Positions 37,601 through 47,101 are shown, numbered from the stretch's first letter. The stretch: DNA of 64,000 nucleotides from Caulobacter soli (GCF_011045195.1 NZ_CP049199.1:2728001-2792000), one strand, 5' to 3'. The notes: generated by a model not told the origin, from the letters alone. Made by a program: numbers and translations.

Positions 37601-38811
37601 GAAAGGTCGCGGACATCGACGCGGCCGTCGATCAGGAAACCGTCGCCGGTCAGATGGAAGATCCCGTCCACGGCGCCGGCGCCCATGGTCGGAAACGCGG
37701 TGATCCGCGAAAGCTTGCCGACCTTGGCGCTGAAGGTCAGACCCGCCGGCGCGGTGGTCCGCTTGCCCAGGTCGGCCGGACCGTGAGCGACGAGGCTCAG
37801 GTTCTGGCTGTCGACCTTCAGGTCGAGGTCGCTGAACGCGCCGACCTTGTGACCGACGATCGAGAAGCGTGCGTCCGCCCCGAACATCTGCTCTTCGCGG
37901 TCGGTCAGGGTCGAGGCCGCCAGATCGATGTGGCCGGTCGCCGAGCCGCCCTGCGGCGTCCAGGCGCCGCCGGCCTTCAGCGGCGTGGCGTCGCCCGACC
38001 TTGCCAGCACGGTGAACGCGCCCTGGCTGAAGGTGCCGTGGGCCTTGGCGTTCAGGTCAAAGGGCCGGCTCGGCTCCAAGCCCATCGCTCCGGCCAGGGC
38101 TCCGCCGTTGGCCTCACGGGCCACGGCGTCCAGCAGCAGGGTCTTGTCGCGCCCCAGGTCGAAGACCAGCTTCAGGTGGTCGCCGGCATGCATGCGGCTC
38201 AGCACCTGAAGATTGCCCTTCATCCCGCCTAGCCGCTGGGACTCGTAGTCGCCGCTCAGGTCGAAATCGCCCGCCTGGCGGCTGAACTCGGGCCGGGTGA
38301 TCAGGCGCAGGGCGACCTTGTCCAGGTCCACCGACAGCGGCGCGGCGCTCGACTTGCCCTTGGGGGTCAGGGTCGGCCGACGCAGGACCACCACCTGGCG
38401 GGCGCTGATCGTGTCGGCGTGAAAGCGACGGTAGAACAGTTCGGCCGGCCGCCAATCGACATAGAGGTCGGCGGCGTCGAGCCAGACGCCCTTCTCGTCG
38501 CTGATCGTCAGGCGACGGACGCCGAACGCGCTCCAGATATCGCCCGTCAGCCCCTCGATTTTCAGACGGCCCATGCGTCCGATCTTCAAGCCGCTGGTGC
38601 GCGCTTCCAGAAAAGCGCGGCCCTGTGGCGTGATCGCGCCCAGGCGCACGCCGCCCAACAGCACGGCGACCAGCATCACCAGGCTCACCGAGACTATGAT
38701 GATCAGGCCCGGCCAGCCGATCTTGCGCGCGACCTTGGTCGCCGCCTCGGCGACGGCTTCAGGCATGTCTTCAGGCGGCGGTCCGCCGGAGGGTGTCTGA
38801 GCGTCGGTCAA
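34621..38811 (-). CDS. tamB: TamB, translocation and assembly module inner-membrane protein
   Basis: A protein of 1396 residues. An N-terminal membrane anchor (LIIIVSVSLVMLVAVLLGG) is followed by a very long repetitive beta-helical region and the C-terminal DUF490/TamB domain (about the last 330 residues, ending VEWRIRRALSLVSKIGS...RWRKDYN). It works with the Omp85 protein TamA in outer-membrane assembly or lipid transport between membranes. The likely start is TTG at 38811, overlapping the tamA stop as TTGA; the first in-frame ATG is about 18 codons later. Confidence 0.93.
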   Translation of the reverse strand: MTDAQTPSGGPPPEDMPEAVAEAATKVARKIGWPGLIIIVSVSLVMLVAVLLGGVRLGAITPQGRAFLEARTSGLKIGRMGRLKIEGLTGDIWSAFGVRRLTISDEKGVWLDAADLYVDWRPAELFYRRFHADTISARQVVVLRRPTLTPKGKSSAAPLSVDLDKVALRLITRPEFSRQAGDFDLSGDYESQRLGGMKGNLQVLSRMHAGDHLKLVFDLGRDKTLLLDAVAREANGGALAGAMGLEPSRPFDLNAKAHGTFSQGAFTVLARSGDATPLKAGGAWTPQGGSATGHIDLAASTLTDREEQMFGADARFSIVGHKVGAFSDLDLKVDSQNLSLVAHGPADLGKRTTAPAGLTFSAKVGKLSRITAFPTMGAGAVDGIFHLTGDGFLIDGRVDVRDLSLLGYRLARAKGPATVGWKRGELNIKADATTEGGGGQGLLAVLGRSPSAQFEGARLKDGRFLIRSAKVQAPNLNIVAEGERGILGGLSFKGEAKVASLAPVHAGMAGQATAKWSVSQGVGKPWMLTMDARGGNFATGLAELDRLLGKTPRLNASASWANERLSVADAKLDGAATSMRSSGVLGPGAALAFKLDWTATGPFVAGPIEVSGKAKGTGAITGTLSTPKADLIADFDSIDVPRLPLKDAHVVLSFAKRTDGADGTASIEAGSQYGPAKGRAAFNFAPGGLELTDLDVDAGGAKAKGGVSLRSGRPATADLTVAIGPGAFLPQGRVSGTAKIADSAGGPVANLDLNVEDIVSGAWKVRHAAVKASGPMAHLPLTIDARGEAPSGRWNLKGSGVLTEAGEDYQLALDAAGAMARTEIKTRETAQIRFGGPRTAARLRLSVGDGSADLDADVGGDLATLRAQLTGVSLTAINPDMAGKVDGHLTLTGSGATLNGDFDANLIGARERGPRTDRALNAEIRGALRDNLMTISATSSNSQGLQAKAEVTLPTEASAKPFHLAIDRTRPVRGQFTAQGEIKPLWDLLGSSERSVSGKIDAEGDLAGTLADPRLTGRASLEGGRVDDGQTGLSLRDVIVRVALADNAIDVSQVSAGDGQGGSMSGSGRISLAREGLSSFKLDLKGFRVIDNELASATASGQTTVNRGADGKVKMVGALTIDRADVSAQTKTPAGVVSLDVIERNRPDELDQGIEARKVVPGSGMLLDVTLKAPRRIFVRGRGLDVELSLDAHVGGSTNSPQLDGEARMVRGEYDFAGKRFEFEETGTVRLATQLDRIRLDLTATREDPTLTAVVKVQGTAAKPEITLTSKPELPQDEVLSQVLFGSSAANLTPIEAAQLASALAALAGGGGFDVIGNLRSLAGLDRLSFADSATGMTVAGGKYVTDDVYVEIIGGGREGSSAQVEWRIRRALSLVSKIGSTGDTQLSVRWRKDYN

Positions 38812-40592
38812 AAGGCCTGCCCGATGCTGATATAGACCTGGAACGACGGGTCGCCGTCGCGCTTGCTGATCGGCATGGCGATGTCAGCCCGGATCGGCCC
38901 AAAGCCCAGGTCATAGCGAACGCCGACACCGACGCCGACGCCGAAATCCTGCCCCTTGGGCCACTCGTTGACGCCGACGGCGCCGGCGTCGACGAAGGCC
39001 ACGCCGCCCCATTTCTCCGTGAACTTGTGGCGCAGTTCGAGCGAACTCTCCAAGAGCGACAGGCCGCCTTGCGGGGTGGTGGTGTTGTCGATCCGGGGGC
39101 CGATGGCCTGGTAGGCGTAGCCGCGCACCGAACCGCCGCCGCCGGCGTAGAAACGGTTCGAGGCCGGTACGTCCGGCATGGTTCCGCCCAGGATCTGGCC
39201 AGCCTTGAAGCGTCCCGCCAGCACGGTGCGCGCGCCCTCGCCGAACGGCAGATAGGCCGTGGTCTGGGCCTGCACCTTCAGGAAGGCCATGGTCAGGTCG
39301 CCGGTGATGGCGGTGGGCTCGGCCCGCACGTCCAGCCGCCAGCCCTTGGTCGGATCCAGCACGTTGTCGGACCGGTCCCAGGCCTGGGCGCCCAGCAGGG
39401 TGAAGGTGGCGAAGTTCTGCCGGACGTCGGTGGTCACGCCGTTCACGGTGGTGGGCGAATCGACCTGCGACAGGTCCAGCGAAACGCCGTAGGTGCGGTA
39501 GACGGTGGTGCTCAGCCGTCGCGTCAGGTCCGCGCCGATGTGGCCGCCCGTTTCGACATAGGCGTCCGTGTTGTCACGAAAGATGGCGGTGTTGAGCTTC
39601 AGGGTCTGCTGGCTGCGCTGCCAGTGCGGCAACGCCAGTTCGGCTTCCAGACGGCTGTCCAGCTTAGCCAGTCGCGCCGTCAGGGTCGTGGTGTCGGCGC
39701 GACGAAGACGGTTGTAGCGGATCCACTTGGCGTCCACGCCAGGGCCGTCGGTGGTGGAGTAGCTGGCGGCCAGTTCCAGGGTCTTGGCCTTGCGGTCGGC
39801 CAGGGTGACGATCACGGGGCGCAGGCCGTCGGGCAGCACCTTGTCCTTGGGCGCCAGCGAGACCGACACGGTGTCGTACACCCCCGTGTCGCGCAGTCGG
39901 CGCTCCAGTTCGGCGATGTCGTCGGGCTCGTAGACGTCGCCCGACTTCCACGGCGCCAGGTGCTGCACCCAGGCCGGATTGGACCGGCCTTGAGTGATCA
40001 CCTGAATGCCGTCGACATGGGTCAGGTCGCCGGCCGCGATGTGGAAGGTCGGCCGCAGCGTATGGTCGGCGTGGTCGACGATCACCTCACGCGGATCGGC
40101 CTCGGCGTCGGCATAGCCCAGCTGCTGCACCTCGGCCACGACGCGCCCCTCGGCGGCCAGGACGTCAGCGGCGCGTCCTGGCGCGCCCGGCGTCAGGCGG
40201 ATGACGCTTTCGGCTCGCTGAACCACGCCTTCGTCCGGCGGAGCGCCGCTCCAGGCCACCTTGGGGTCAGCGATGACGAACACCGGTCCCGGCGTGATCT
40301 TGAGAATCGCCCGCGGCGGTTCGGCTTCGGTGACGTCCGGTTCGACGACGTAGCCATAGTAGCCTTCCGAGCGCAGCACCTGAACCGCGTCGTCGCCGGC
40401 GTCCCGGGCGCGCCGACGGGCTTCCGAACGGCTGCGCGGCGGCGCCTTGGCCTCGGTCATGGCGCGTTGGATCGCTTCGCGCAGCGCCTTGTCCTCGACG
40501 CCCGTGATGCTGGCCGCGGGTTCGGCCGCACTGGCGTGGCCGGCGGCCAACAAGGCCGCCGCGGTCACGCCAAGGGCAAATCTCTTACGCAC
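38808..40592 (-). CDS. tamA: TamA, Omp85-family outer-membrane protein
   Basis: A protein of 594 residues. The signal peptide (FALGVTAAALLAAGHASA) is followed by POTRA domains (for example LRSEGYYGYVVEPDV and LRDTGVYDTVSVSL) and a 16-strand barrel with the Omp85 loop-6 signature FYAGGGGSVRGYAYQ. It ends in the aromatic strand VYISIGQAF. The start is GTG at 40592 with AGAAGG upstream; a frame reaching 40739 has a non-signal leader and is rejected. Coupled to tamB. Confidence 0.94.
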   Translation of the reverse strand: MRKRFALGVTAAALLAAGHASAAEPAASITGVEDKALREAIQRAMTEAKAPPRSRSEARRRARDAGDDAVQVLRSEGYYGYVVEPDVTEAEPPRAILKITPGPVFVIADPKVAWSGAPPDEGVVQRAESVIRLTPGAPGRAADVLAAEGRVVAEVQQLGYADAEADPREVIVDHADHTLRPTFHIAAGDLTHVDGIQVITQGRSNPAWVQHLAPWKSGDVYEPDDIAELERRLRDTGVYDTVSVSLAPKDKVLPDGLRPVIVTLADRKAKTLELAASYSTTDGPGVDAKWIRYNRLRRADTTTLTARLAKLDSRLEAELALPHWQRSQQTLKLNTAIFRDNTDAYVETGGHIGADLTRRLSTTVYRTYGVSLDLSQVDSPTTVNGVTTDVRQNFATFTLLGAQAWDRSDNVLDPTKGWRLDVRAEPTAITGDLTMAFLKVQAQTTAYLPFGEGARTVLAGRFKAGQILGGTMPDVPASNRFYAGGGGSVRGYAYQAIGPRIDNTTTPQGGLSLLESSLELRHKFTEKWGGVAFVDAGAVGVNEWPKGQDFGVGVGVGVRYDLGFGPIRADIAMPISKRDGDPSFQVYISIGQAF

Positions 40593-40838
40593 CAAGCCTT
40601 CTAGTCCCCGCGCGGAGCGCCCCCGAACCCCTGTAGTCGCCCCCCCGCCGCCTGTCACGCGGTGAAATGTAAGAGAACACTTCCAGACCGTGGCTCCGCC
40701 CGCGTCAGGACGGCGCCCAAATCTTGGGCAGTCCCGCACATCCCATCATCAAGACACGAAAAGCACCGCTTCCGGACTTCGCGCGTTCTAGGCTGGATCG
40801 GGACGCGCCACCTCAATGCGGCGCGCAGGGCGGACAAA

Positions 40839-42377
40839 GTGGACACGGGCGTGGCGGCGAAAATCCAGGACATCGACGATACTCCCAGCCTGCCGATGAC
40901 CGGGGCGGCGTACCTGCCCGGCGTCGCTTATGACGAGATGATCGCCCAGGGCGGCGACGTCCGCGCCCACTACGCGGCGCTGCAAAGCCGAATCTCCACC
41001 CTCGGCGCGAGCGAGCTGGCCGACCGGCAGCGGATGCTCGAGCGCTCGTTCCTGCTGCAAGGCATCACCTTCACGGTCTACGGGGCCGACAGCGCCACCG
41101 AGCGGATTATTCCGACCGACCTGTTCCCGCGCATCCTCCCGGCCCAGGAATGGGCCAAGATCGAGGCCGGCCTGACCCAGCGCCTGCAGGCGCTGAACAT
41201 GTTCCTGGCCGACATCTATGGTGAGCAGCAGATCCTGATGGACGGGGTGGTGCCGCGCGAGCTGGTGCTGGGCGCGCCCTCGTACCGTCGCGAGATGCAG
41301 AACCTCTACGTGCCGCACAAGGCCTACGCCAATGTCTGCGGCAGCGATCTGATCCGTGGCCAGGACGGCGAGTTCGCCGTGCTGGAGGACAATCTGCGAG
41401 TGCCGTCCGGCGTGTCCTACATGCTGGCCAACCGCGACGCCTCCAAGCGAACCTTCCCTGGCGCCTATCGCGAAGCCGGCGTGCGGCCTGTCGAACGCTA
41501 TCCCGACCTGCTGCTGGCCACGCTGAAGAGCATGAGCGCCGACTGGCGGCCCAACCCCCAGGTCGTGGTCCTGACCCCCGGCGTCTACAACTCGGCCTAT
41601 TACGAGCACGCCTATCTGGCGCGGCTAATGGGCGTGCCGCTGGTCGAGGGGCGCGACCTCGTGGTCCATGACAACATGGTCTACATGCGCACCACGACCG
41701 GCCTGCGCCGGGTGGACGTGATCTATCGCCGGGTCGACGACGACTTCATCGACCCCCTCACGTTCCGGCGCGATTCGTCGCTGGGAGCAGCGGGCCTGTT
41801 CAACGCCTATCGGGCCGGCAACGTGGTGATGTGCAACGCGCCGGGCACCGGGGTGGCCGACGACAAGGCCGTCTACGCCTTCGTGCCCGACATCATCCGC
41901 TACTATCTGGGCGAGGACGCCATCCTGCCCAATATCGAGACCTTCCTGTGCCGCGAACCGGCCCAACTTAGCCACGTGCTCGACAACCTGGACAAGCTGG
42001 TGGTCAAGGCGGTCGGCGCGTCGGGCGGCTACGGCATGCTGGTGGGGCCCCACGCCTCGGCCAAGGAGCGCTCGGAATTCGCCGACGCCCTGAAGGCCGA
42101 TCCGGCCAACTATATCGCCCAGCCGACCATCCAGCTTTCGACCGCGCCCTGCCTAGTCGACGGTCGCATCGAACCGCGCCACGTCGACCTGCGGCCCTTC
42201 ATCCTGTCGGGCGAGAAGACCGTGGTCACCCCCGGCGCCCTGACCCGCGTGGCGCTGAAGCGCGGCTCGCTGGTGGTCAATTCCAGCCAGGGCGGCGGGT
42301 CAAAGGACACCTGGGTTCTGGCCGAGGAAAACGGCCACAACGGCAATGGCCACGCCGAAAAGGGAGTTGCGTCATGA
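40839..42377 (+). CDS. Circularly permuted ATP-grasp protein (type 2)
   Basis: About 512 residues. The sequence contains LERSFLLQGITFTVYG, EDNLRVPSGVSYMLANR and the ATP-binding parts KAVGASGGYGMLVGP and YIAQPTIQLSTAPC, all typical of the CP_ATPgrasp_2 family. Members are predicted amide- or peptide-bond-forming ligases. The start is probably GTG at 40839 (AGGGCGG upstream); ATG at 40896 is possible. It is followed by alpha-E and transglutaminase genes, the classical triad of this family, whose product is unknown. Confidence 0.87.
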   Translation: MDTGVAAKIQDIDDTPSLPMTGAAYLPGVAYDEMIAQGGDVRAHYAALQSRISTLGASELADRQRMLERSFLLQGITFTVYGADSATERIIPTDLFPRILPAQEWAKIEAGLTQRLQALNMFLADIYGEQQILMDGVVPRELVLGAPSYRREMQNLYVPHKAYANVCGSDLIRGQDGEFAVLEDNLRVPSGVSYMLANRDASKRTFPGAYREAGVRPVERYPDLLLATLKSMSADWRPNPQVVVLTPGVYNSAYYEHAYLARLMGVPLVEGRDLVVHDNMVYMRTTTGLRRVDVIYRRVDDDFIDPLTFRRDSSLGAAGLFNAYRAGNVVMCNAPGTGVADDKAVYAFVPDIIRYYLGEDAILPNIETFLCREPAQLSHVLDNLDKLVVKAVGASGGYGMLVGPHASAKERSEFADALKADPANYIAQPTIQLSTAPCLVDGRIEPRHVDLRPFILSGEKTVVTPGALTRVALKRGSLVVNSSQGGGSKDTWVLAEENGHNGNGHAEKGVAS

Positions 42378-43309
42378 TGCTCGCCCGCGTGGCCGACAGC
42401 CTCTACTGGCTGGGCCGCTACATCGAACGCGCCGAGCATCTGTCGCGCCTGTCGACGGTGATGCTGAACGCCACACTCGACCAGACTGACACCGGCGCCG
42501 AGGCCGTGCGCATCGCCCTGTCCGCCGTCGGCGAGACCGAGCTCAGCGCCGGCGCCTTCGAGGCGGCCAAGGGTCTGGTCCTGGATCGTTCGGACGCCAA
42601 CTCGGTGGTCTCGTCCCTGTCACGAGCCCGGGAGAACGCCCGCCAGGTCCGCGACCAGATCACGACCGAGACCTGGGAGCGGCTGAACCTGCTGTACCTG
42701 AAGGTCATCGACCGCAACGCCGGCCGCGACTTCGCCGACAATTCGGTGACCTTCCTGCATGACATCATCGCCGACGTGCACCTGTTCAAGGGCGCGGCCG
42801 ACACCACGATGAGCCATGGCGAGAGCTGGCGGTTCATGATGGTGGGCATGTATCTGGAGCGCGCCCAGCTGATCGCCAGCCTGCTGGAAGCCTGCTTCGC
42901 CGAGGGCGCGCCGAAGGTGAACGATCACCTGGCCCTGGTCAGCCTGCTGCGGATGGGCTGCGCGCTGGAGCCCTATCTGCGGGTCTACACCGCCGAGATC
43001 GAGCCCCGGCACATCCTGGAGTTCATGGTCTTCGACGAAGACTTCCCGCGCTCGATCCGCTTCGCCACCAGCCAGATCGAGAAGCATCTCAGCGAGCTGG
43101 CCCGCCACGTCGAGGCCACCGGCCGCGCGGCGCCCGAGCGCCTGGCCGGCCGGCTGAAGGCGCGGCTGGAATTCGCCGACGTCGGCGAGCTGGAAAGCCA
43201 GGGCGCGGGCGAGCTGCTGACCACCGTGGCCAACGAATGCGCCCGCATCCATCAGGCGATCTACGAGACTTTCGTCGCCTATCCGCTGGAAATGCGCCTC
43301 CCCGCCTAG
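42374..43309 (+). CDS. Alpha-E domain protein
   Basis: A mostly helical protein of 311 residues with the family opening MLARVADSLYWLGRYIERAEHLSRL. The ATG overlaps the stop of the ATP-grasp gene (ATGA). Alpha-E proteins occur almost only next to circularly permuted ATP-grasp ligases and transglutaminase-like peptidases. A helper or second-substrate role has been suggested, but no activity is established. Confidence 0.88.
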   Translation: MMLARVADSLYWLGRYIERAEHLSRLSTVMLNATLDQTDTGAEAVRIALSAVGETELSAGAFEAAKGLVLDRSDANSVVSSLSRARENARQVRDQITTETWERLNLLYLKVIDRNAGRDFADNSVTFLHDIIADVHLFKGAADTTMSHGESWRFMMVGMYLERAQLIASLLEACFAEGAPKVNDHLALVSLLRMGCALEPYLRVYTAEIEPRHILEFMVFDEDFPRSIRFATSQIEKHLSELARHVEATGRAAPERLAGRLKARLEFADVGELESQGAGELLTTVANECARIHQAIYETFVAYPLEMRLPA

Positions 43310-43334
43310 GGATGGCCGCTAAGGAAGACCGCCC

Positions 43335-44318
43335 GTGTTGCTCGAGATCCGCCACGTCACCCAGTACCATTACGAGCGGCCCGTCCGCGAAAGCCTGATG
43401 GAGCTGTGGATGCAGCCCCAGAAGGGCGCCCGTCAGCGGCTGGTCAGCTTCGAGCTGGACATCGAGCCGGCCGCCCAGGTGTTCTCCTACGCCGACAGCT
43501 TCGGCAACGCCGTCTATCACTTCGACGTGCCCCAGCCGCATGACGGCCTGACGATCATCGCCCGCTCGGCCGTCGAGACCGAACCGGTGCTCGAATGGCC
43601 CCAGCCCCTCGACATGGGCGAGTGGGAACGGCTGAAGAGCGCCTTCGTGAAGGGCGAATGCTTCGACTATCTGAGGCCGCACGGCTTCGTCCAGGTGACG
43701 CCGGCCCTGGAGACCTTCATCGCCGAGCACGACCTGGACGCCCTGCGCCGCCGCGATCCCTACTCGGCCGTCCAGGCCCTGTGCGACACGATCTACAAGG
43801 CCTTCGAATACCAGCCGGGTGTCACCGACGCCGACAGCCCGATCGACCTGGCGCTGAGCGCCGGTCGCGGGGTCTGCCAGGACTTCGCCCACATCATGCT
43901 GGCCGTCTGCCGGTCCTGGGGCATCCCGGCCCGCTACGTCTCCGGCTACCTGTTCACCGACCGCGAGGCCGGCGACCGCTCGGATCCCGACGCCACCCAC
44001 GCCTGGGTCGAGGTGTTCCTGCCCAGCTATCGCTGGGTGGGCTTCGATCCGACCAACAATGTCATGACCGGCGAGCGCCATGTCGCCGTGGCCGTGGGCC
44101 GGGACTATAGCGACGTCACCCCGTCGCGGGGGGTCTACAAGGGCGATTCAGAGAGCCATCTGGCGGTCGGGGTCTCGGTGCGCCGGGCCCGGGCGGCGGT
44201 GGCCGAGCCGGAGTTCCTGCGCATGCCCCGCCCCTCGGCCCCGTTCGGCTCGGCCAACCGCCGCCGAGCCAGCGCCGACGCCATCCGCGAACAGCAGCAG
44301 CGCCAGCAGCAGCAGTAG
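43335..44318 (+). CDS. Transglutaminase-fold cysteine peptidase
   Basis: A protein of 327 residues. An N-terminal beta domain (IRHVTQYHYERPVRES) is followed by a transglutaminase-like catalytic domain with the Cys in GRGVCQDFAHIM, the His in ATHAWVEVF and the Asp in WVGFDPTNN. The C-terminus ends in a Gln-rich run (EQQQRQQQQ). It starts with GTG at 43335, 25 bases after the alpha-E gene. It is predicted to cleave or remodel the peptide made by the neighbouring ligase. The 3' end almost touches the convergent cysA. Confidence 0.9.
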   Translation: MLLEIRHVTQYHYERPVRESLMELWMQPQKGARQRLVSFELDIEPAAQVFSYADSFGNAVYHFDVPQPHDGLTIIARSAVETEPVLEWPQPLDMGEWERLKSAFVKGECFDYLRPHGFVQVTPALETFIAEHDLDALRRRDPYSAVQALCDTIYKAFEYQPGVTDADSPIDLALSAGRGVCQDFAHIMLAVCRSWGIPARYVSGYLFTDREAGDRSDPDATHAWVEVFLPSYRWVGFDPTNNVMTGERHVAVAVGRDYSDVTPSRGVYKGDSESHLAVGVSVRRARAAVAEPEFLRMPRPSAPFGSANRRRASADAIREQQQRQQQQ

Positions 44319-44321
44319 GGT

Positions 44322-45341
44322 CTAGGCTGCGAACACGTGGGTGCGGCGGGCCGAGAGCTTGATCTCGCCGCTGAACTTGGGCGCCTCGTCCCTCGCCGCG
44401 CAGATCTCGATGCGGCGACCGTCGGGCAGGCTGGCGTCGACATTGGCCAGCGGTCCCTGGATCACCACCCGCTCGACCTTGGCCGCGAAGCCCGCCGCGT
44501 CCAGCACTAGGTCGTGAGGCCGCACGAAGGCGATCGCCGCGCCGTCGGCGGCGTTCGGGGCCGGCAGCACGACCGGACCAGCCGTGAAGCGCTTGCCCAA
44601 CACCGCGCCCTCGAAGCGGTTGGCCTCGCCGACGAAGCCGCAGACGAACGGCGTGGCCGGGTTGTCGTGCACCTCGTGCGGCGTGCCGATCTGCTCGATG
44701 CGGCCGGCGTTGAGGATCGCCACGCGGTCGGCCAGTTCCAGGGCTTCTTCCTGGTCGTGGGTGACGAAGATGGTGGTGACGCCGGTGGCGTCGTGCACGC
44801 GGCGCAGCTCCTTGCGCAGCGACTTGCGGACGGTGGCGTCCAGGGCGCCGAACGGCTCGTCCAGCAGCAGCACGCTGGGCTGCACGGCCAGGGCGCGTGA
44901 CAGCGCCACGCGCTGACGCTGGCCGCCCGACAGCTGTGAGGGATAGCGCTTGCCCAGGCCGTCCAGCTCGACCAGCTTCAGCAGCTCCTCGACCCGGCGA
45001 TTGATCTCGGCCTTGGGCGGCTTGTCCTTGCCCTTGCGGACGTCCAGGCCGAACGCGATGTTGCGGGCCACGGTCATGTGCTTGAACAGCGCGTACTGCT
45101 GGAACACGAAGCCCACGCGACGGGCGGCGGCCGAGGCGAAGGTGACGTCCTGGCCCTCGAACAGCACCTGGCCGGCGTCGGGGAATTCCAGGCCGGCGAT
45201 CGTGCGCAGCAGGGTCGTCTTGCCCGAGCCCGACGGCCCCAGCAACGCCACGAGTTCGCCGTCGGCGATCTCCAGATCGACGTGGTTCAGGGCCGGGTAG
45301 CGCCCGAACTTCTTTTCGACGGAACGGATGGAGATGGTCAT
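44322..45341 (-). CDS. cysA: Sulfate/thiosulfate ABC transporter, ATP-binding protein
   Basis: A protein of 339 residues. Walker A is [20 protein letters not shown], the signature is [17 protein letters not shown], and Walker B is [16 protein letters not shown]. The C-terminal TOBE-like part carries [14 protein letters not shown], typical of CysA. It energises CysT/CysW import of sulfate. It is the last of three minus-strand genes; no sulfate-binding protein gene is present here. Confidence 0.93.
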   Translation of the reverse strand: MTISIRSVEKKFGRYPALNHVDLEIADGELVALLGPSGSGKTTLLRTIAGLEFPDAGQVLFEGQDVTFASAAARRVGFVFQQYALFKHMTVARNIAFGLDVRKGKDKPPKAEINRRVEELLKLVELDGLGKRYPSQLSGGQRQRVALSRALAVQPSVLLLDEPFGALDATVRKSLRKELRRVHDATGVTTIFVTHDQEEALELADRVAILNAGRIEQIGTPHEVHDNPATPFVCGFVGEANRFEGAVLGKRFTAGPVVLPAPNAADGAAIAFVRPHDLVLDAAGFAAKVERVVIQGPLANVDASLPDGRRIEICAARDEAPKFSGEIKLSARRTHVFAA

Positions 45342-45359
45342 GAGGTCATCGTTCCGAAT

Positions 45360-46220
45360 CTAGTGTCCGCCGCCGCGCTTGACGTCGGGTTGGGCGATCT
45401 CGAGCACGCTCTTGAGCACCAGGGTCACGATCGCCAGCAGGCAGAGCAAGGCGGCGACGGCGAAGGCGGCGACGAAGTCGTACTCGTTGTACAGAATCTC
45501 GACGTGCAGCGGCATGGTGTTGGTCAGGCCGCGGATGTGGCCGCTGACCACCGAAACGGCGCCGAACTCGCCCATGGCCCGGGCGTTGCACAGCAGCACC
45601 CCGTACAGCAGGCCCCAGCGCACGTTCGGCGCGGTCACCCGCCAGAAGGTGTAGAGACCCGAAGCGCCCATCGAAACGGCCGCCTCCTCCTCCGAAACGC
45701 CCTGCTCCTGCATCAGCGGGATCAGCTCGCGGGCGATGAACGGGAAGGTCACGAAGATCGTCGCCAGCACGATGCCGGGGATGGCGAAGATGATCTTGAT
45801 GTCGTTGTCGATCAGGTGCTCGCCGAACCAGCCCTGCAGGCCGAAGACCAGCACGTAGATCAGGCCCGCCACCACCGGCGACACCGAGAACGGCAGGTCG
45901 ATCAGGGTGATCAGCAGCGACTTGCCCGGGAAGTGGTGCTTGGCGATCGCCCAGGCGGCGCACAGGCCAAACAGCGCGTTGAAGGGCACGGCGATGCCGG
46001 CGGTGATCAGGGTCAGCTTGATCGCCGCCCAGGCGTCCGGCGTCGAGATCGCATCGAGGGCGGGCTGAAGCCCCTTGCGCAGGGCCTCGGCGAACACCGC
46101 CGCCAGGGGCAGGATCAGCACCAGGCCCAGGAAGGCCAGGACCAGGCCGACGATGACGATCTTGGCCCACAGCGGATCGTCGGTCGGGTGACGGAACTGG
46201 GCCTTGGTCGGAACGGCCAT
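45360..46220 (-). CDS. cysW: Sulfate ABC transporter permease CysW
   Basis: A protein of 286 residues with six membrane segments. The permease EAA-loop is LMQEQGVSEEEAAVSMGASGLYTFWRVTAPNVRWGLLYG, seen as separate conserved pieces. The features NARAMGEFGAVSVVSGHIRG and LPFSVSPVVAGL distinguish sulfate permeases. The ATG overlaps the cysT stop by one base. A gap of 18 bases separates it from cysA. Confidence 0.94.
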   Translation of the reverse strand: MAVPTKAQFRHPTDDPLWAKIVIVGLVLAFLGLVLILPLAAVFAEALRKGLQPALDAISTPDAWAAIKLTLITAGIAVPFNALFGLCAAWAIAKHHFPGKSLLITLIDLPFSVSPVVAGLIYVLVFGLQGWFGEHLIDNDIKIIFAIPGIVLATIFVTFPFIARELIPLMQEQGVSEEEAAVSMGASGLYTFWRVTAPNVRWGLLYGVLLCNARAMGEFGAVSVVSGHIRGLTNTMPLHVEILYNEYDFVAAFAVAALLCLLAIVTLVLKSVLEIAQPDVKRGGGH

Positions 46221-47101
46221 CAGACAAACCTCCGCGACCAGGCCTGGATGGCGTTGATGACCAGCAGCATCAGGAACGAGACCCCCAGCATGACCAGGGC
46301 GATGGCCGCGGCGTTGGCGTATTCGAACTGCTCCAGCTGGATGATGATCAGCAGCGGCGCGATCTCGGACTTGTAGGGCATGTTGCCGGCGATGAAGATC
46401 ACCGAGCCGTATTCGCCGACGCCTCTCGCGAAAGCCAGGGCGAAGCCGGTCAGCCAGGCGGGACCCAGGGCCGGAAGGATGATCCGGCCGATCGTGGCGA
46501 AACGGCCCGCGCCCAGGCTGGCGGCGGCCTCCTCGACGTCGGCCGACAGGTCGCGCATCACCGGCTCCAGGGTGCGGACCACGAACGGCAGGCCGATGAA
46601 GATCAGGGCGATGGTGACGCCGACGGGATTGTAGGCCGCCTTGATCCCCAGCGGGGTCAGGTACTGCCCGACCCAGCCGTTGGGAGCGTAGAGCGTGGCC
46701 AAGGCGATGCCGGCCACGGCGGTCGGCAGGGCGAACGGCAGGTCGACCAGGGCGTTGACCACGGCCTTGCCCGGAAACTCGTAGCGGACCAGGGCCCAGG
46801 TGGTCAGCACGCCGAACACCCCGTTGATCACCGCCGCCACGAAGGCCGCGCCGAAGGTCAGGCGATAGGCGGCGATGGCGCGTTCGGAAAAGGCGGCGGC
46901 CAGGAACTGGGCGGGCGACAGCTCCGAAGCCTTGATCGCCACGGCCGACAGCGGGATCAGCACGATCAGCGACAGGATCGTCAGGGTCAGGCCCAGCGTC
47001 AGGCCAAAGCCCGGAATGGCCGAACGACGGCGAAACAGCGGGCGGCGTGGAGCCCGTGCGGAGATCGTCTCGGCGGTCATCGGGTGATCGTCGTCCAGCA
47101 T
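46220..47101 (-). CDS. cysT: Sulfate ABC transporter permease CysT (CysU)
   Basis: A protein of 293 residues, first gene of the operon. It has six membrane helices, the permease loop DVEEAAASLGAGRFATIGRI, and the sulfate-permease motifs DLPFALPTAVAGIALATLY and ARGVGEYGSVIFIAGN. I prefer the ATG at 47101, with CAGGAG upstream; an ATG at 47080 would shorten it by seven. A leader with a terminator-like hairpin precedes it. Confidence 0.93.
   Translation of the reverse strand: MLDDDHPMTAETISARAPRRPLFRRRSAIPGFGLTLGLTLTILSLIVLIPLSAVAIKASELSPAQFLAAAFSERAIAAYRLTFGAAFVAAVINGVFGVLTTWALVRYEFPGKAVVNALVDLPFALPTAVAGIALATLYAPNGWVGQYLTPLGIKAAYNPVGVTIALIFIGLPFVVRTLEPVMRDLSADVEEAAASLGAGRFATIGRIILPALGPAWLTGFALAFARGVGEYGSVIFIAGNMPYKSEIAPLLIIIQLEQFEYANAAAIALVMLGVSFLMLLVINAIQAWSRRFV

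Noticed and set aside
38793..40604. A 603-codon plus-strand frame opposite tamA
   Set aside because: A shadow of the tamA barrel gene; no signal, domain or ribosome-binding site.
44290..44318. CAG repeat run as a regulatory or unstable repeat
   Set aside because: It simply encodes the Gln-rich C-terminus of the transglutaminase-fold protein; too short to be notable.
45078..46376. A 432-codon plus-strand frame opposite cysW/cysA
   Set aside because: His/Gln/Gly-rich shadow over certain transporter genes.
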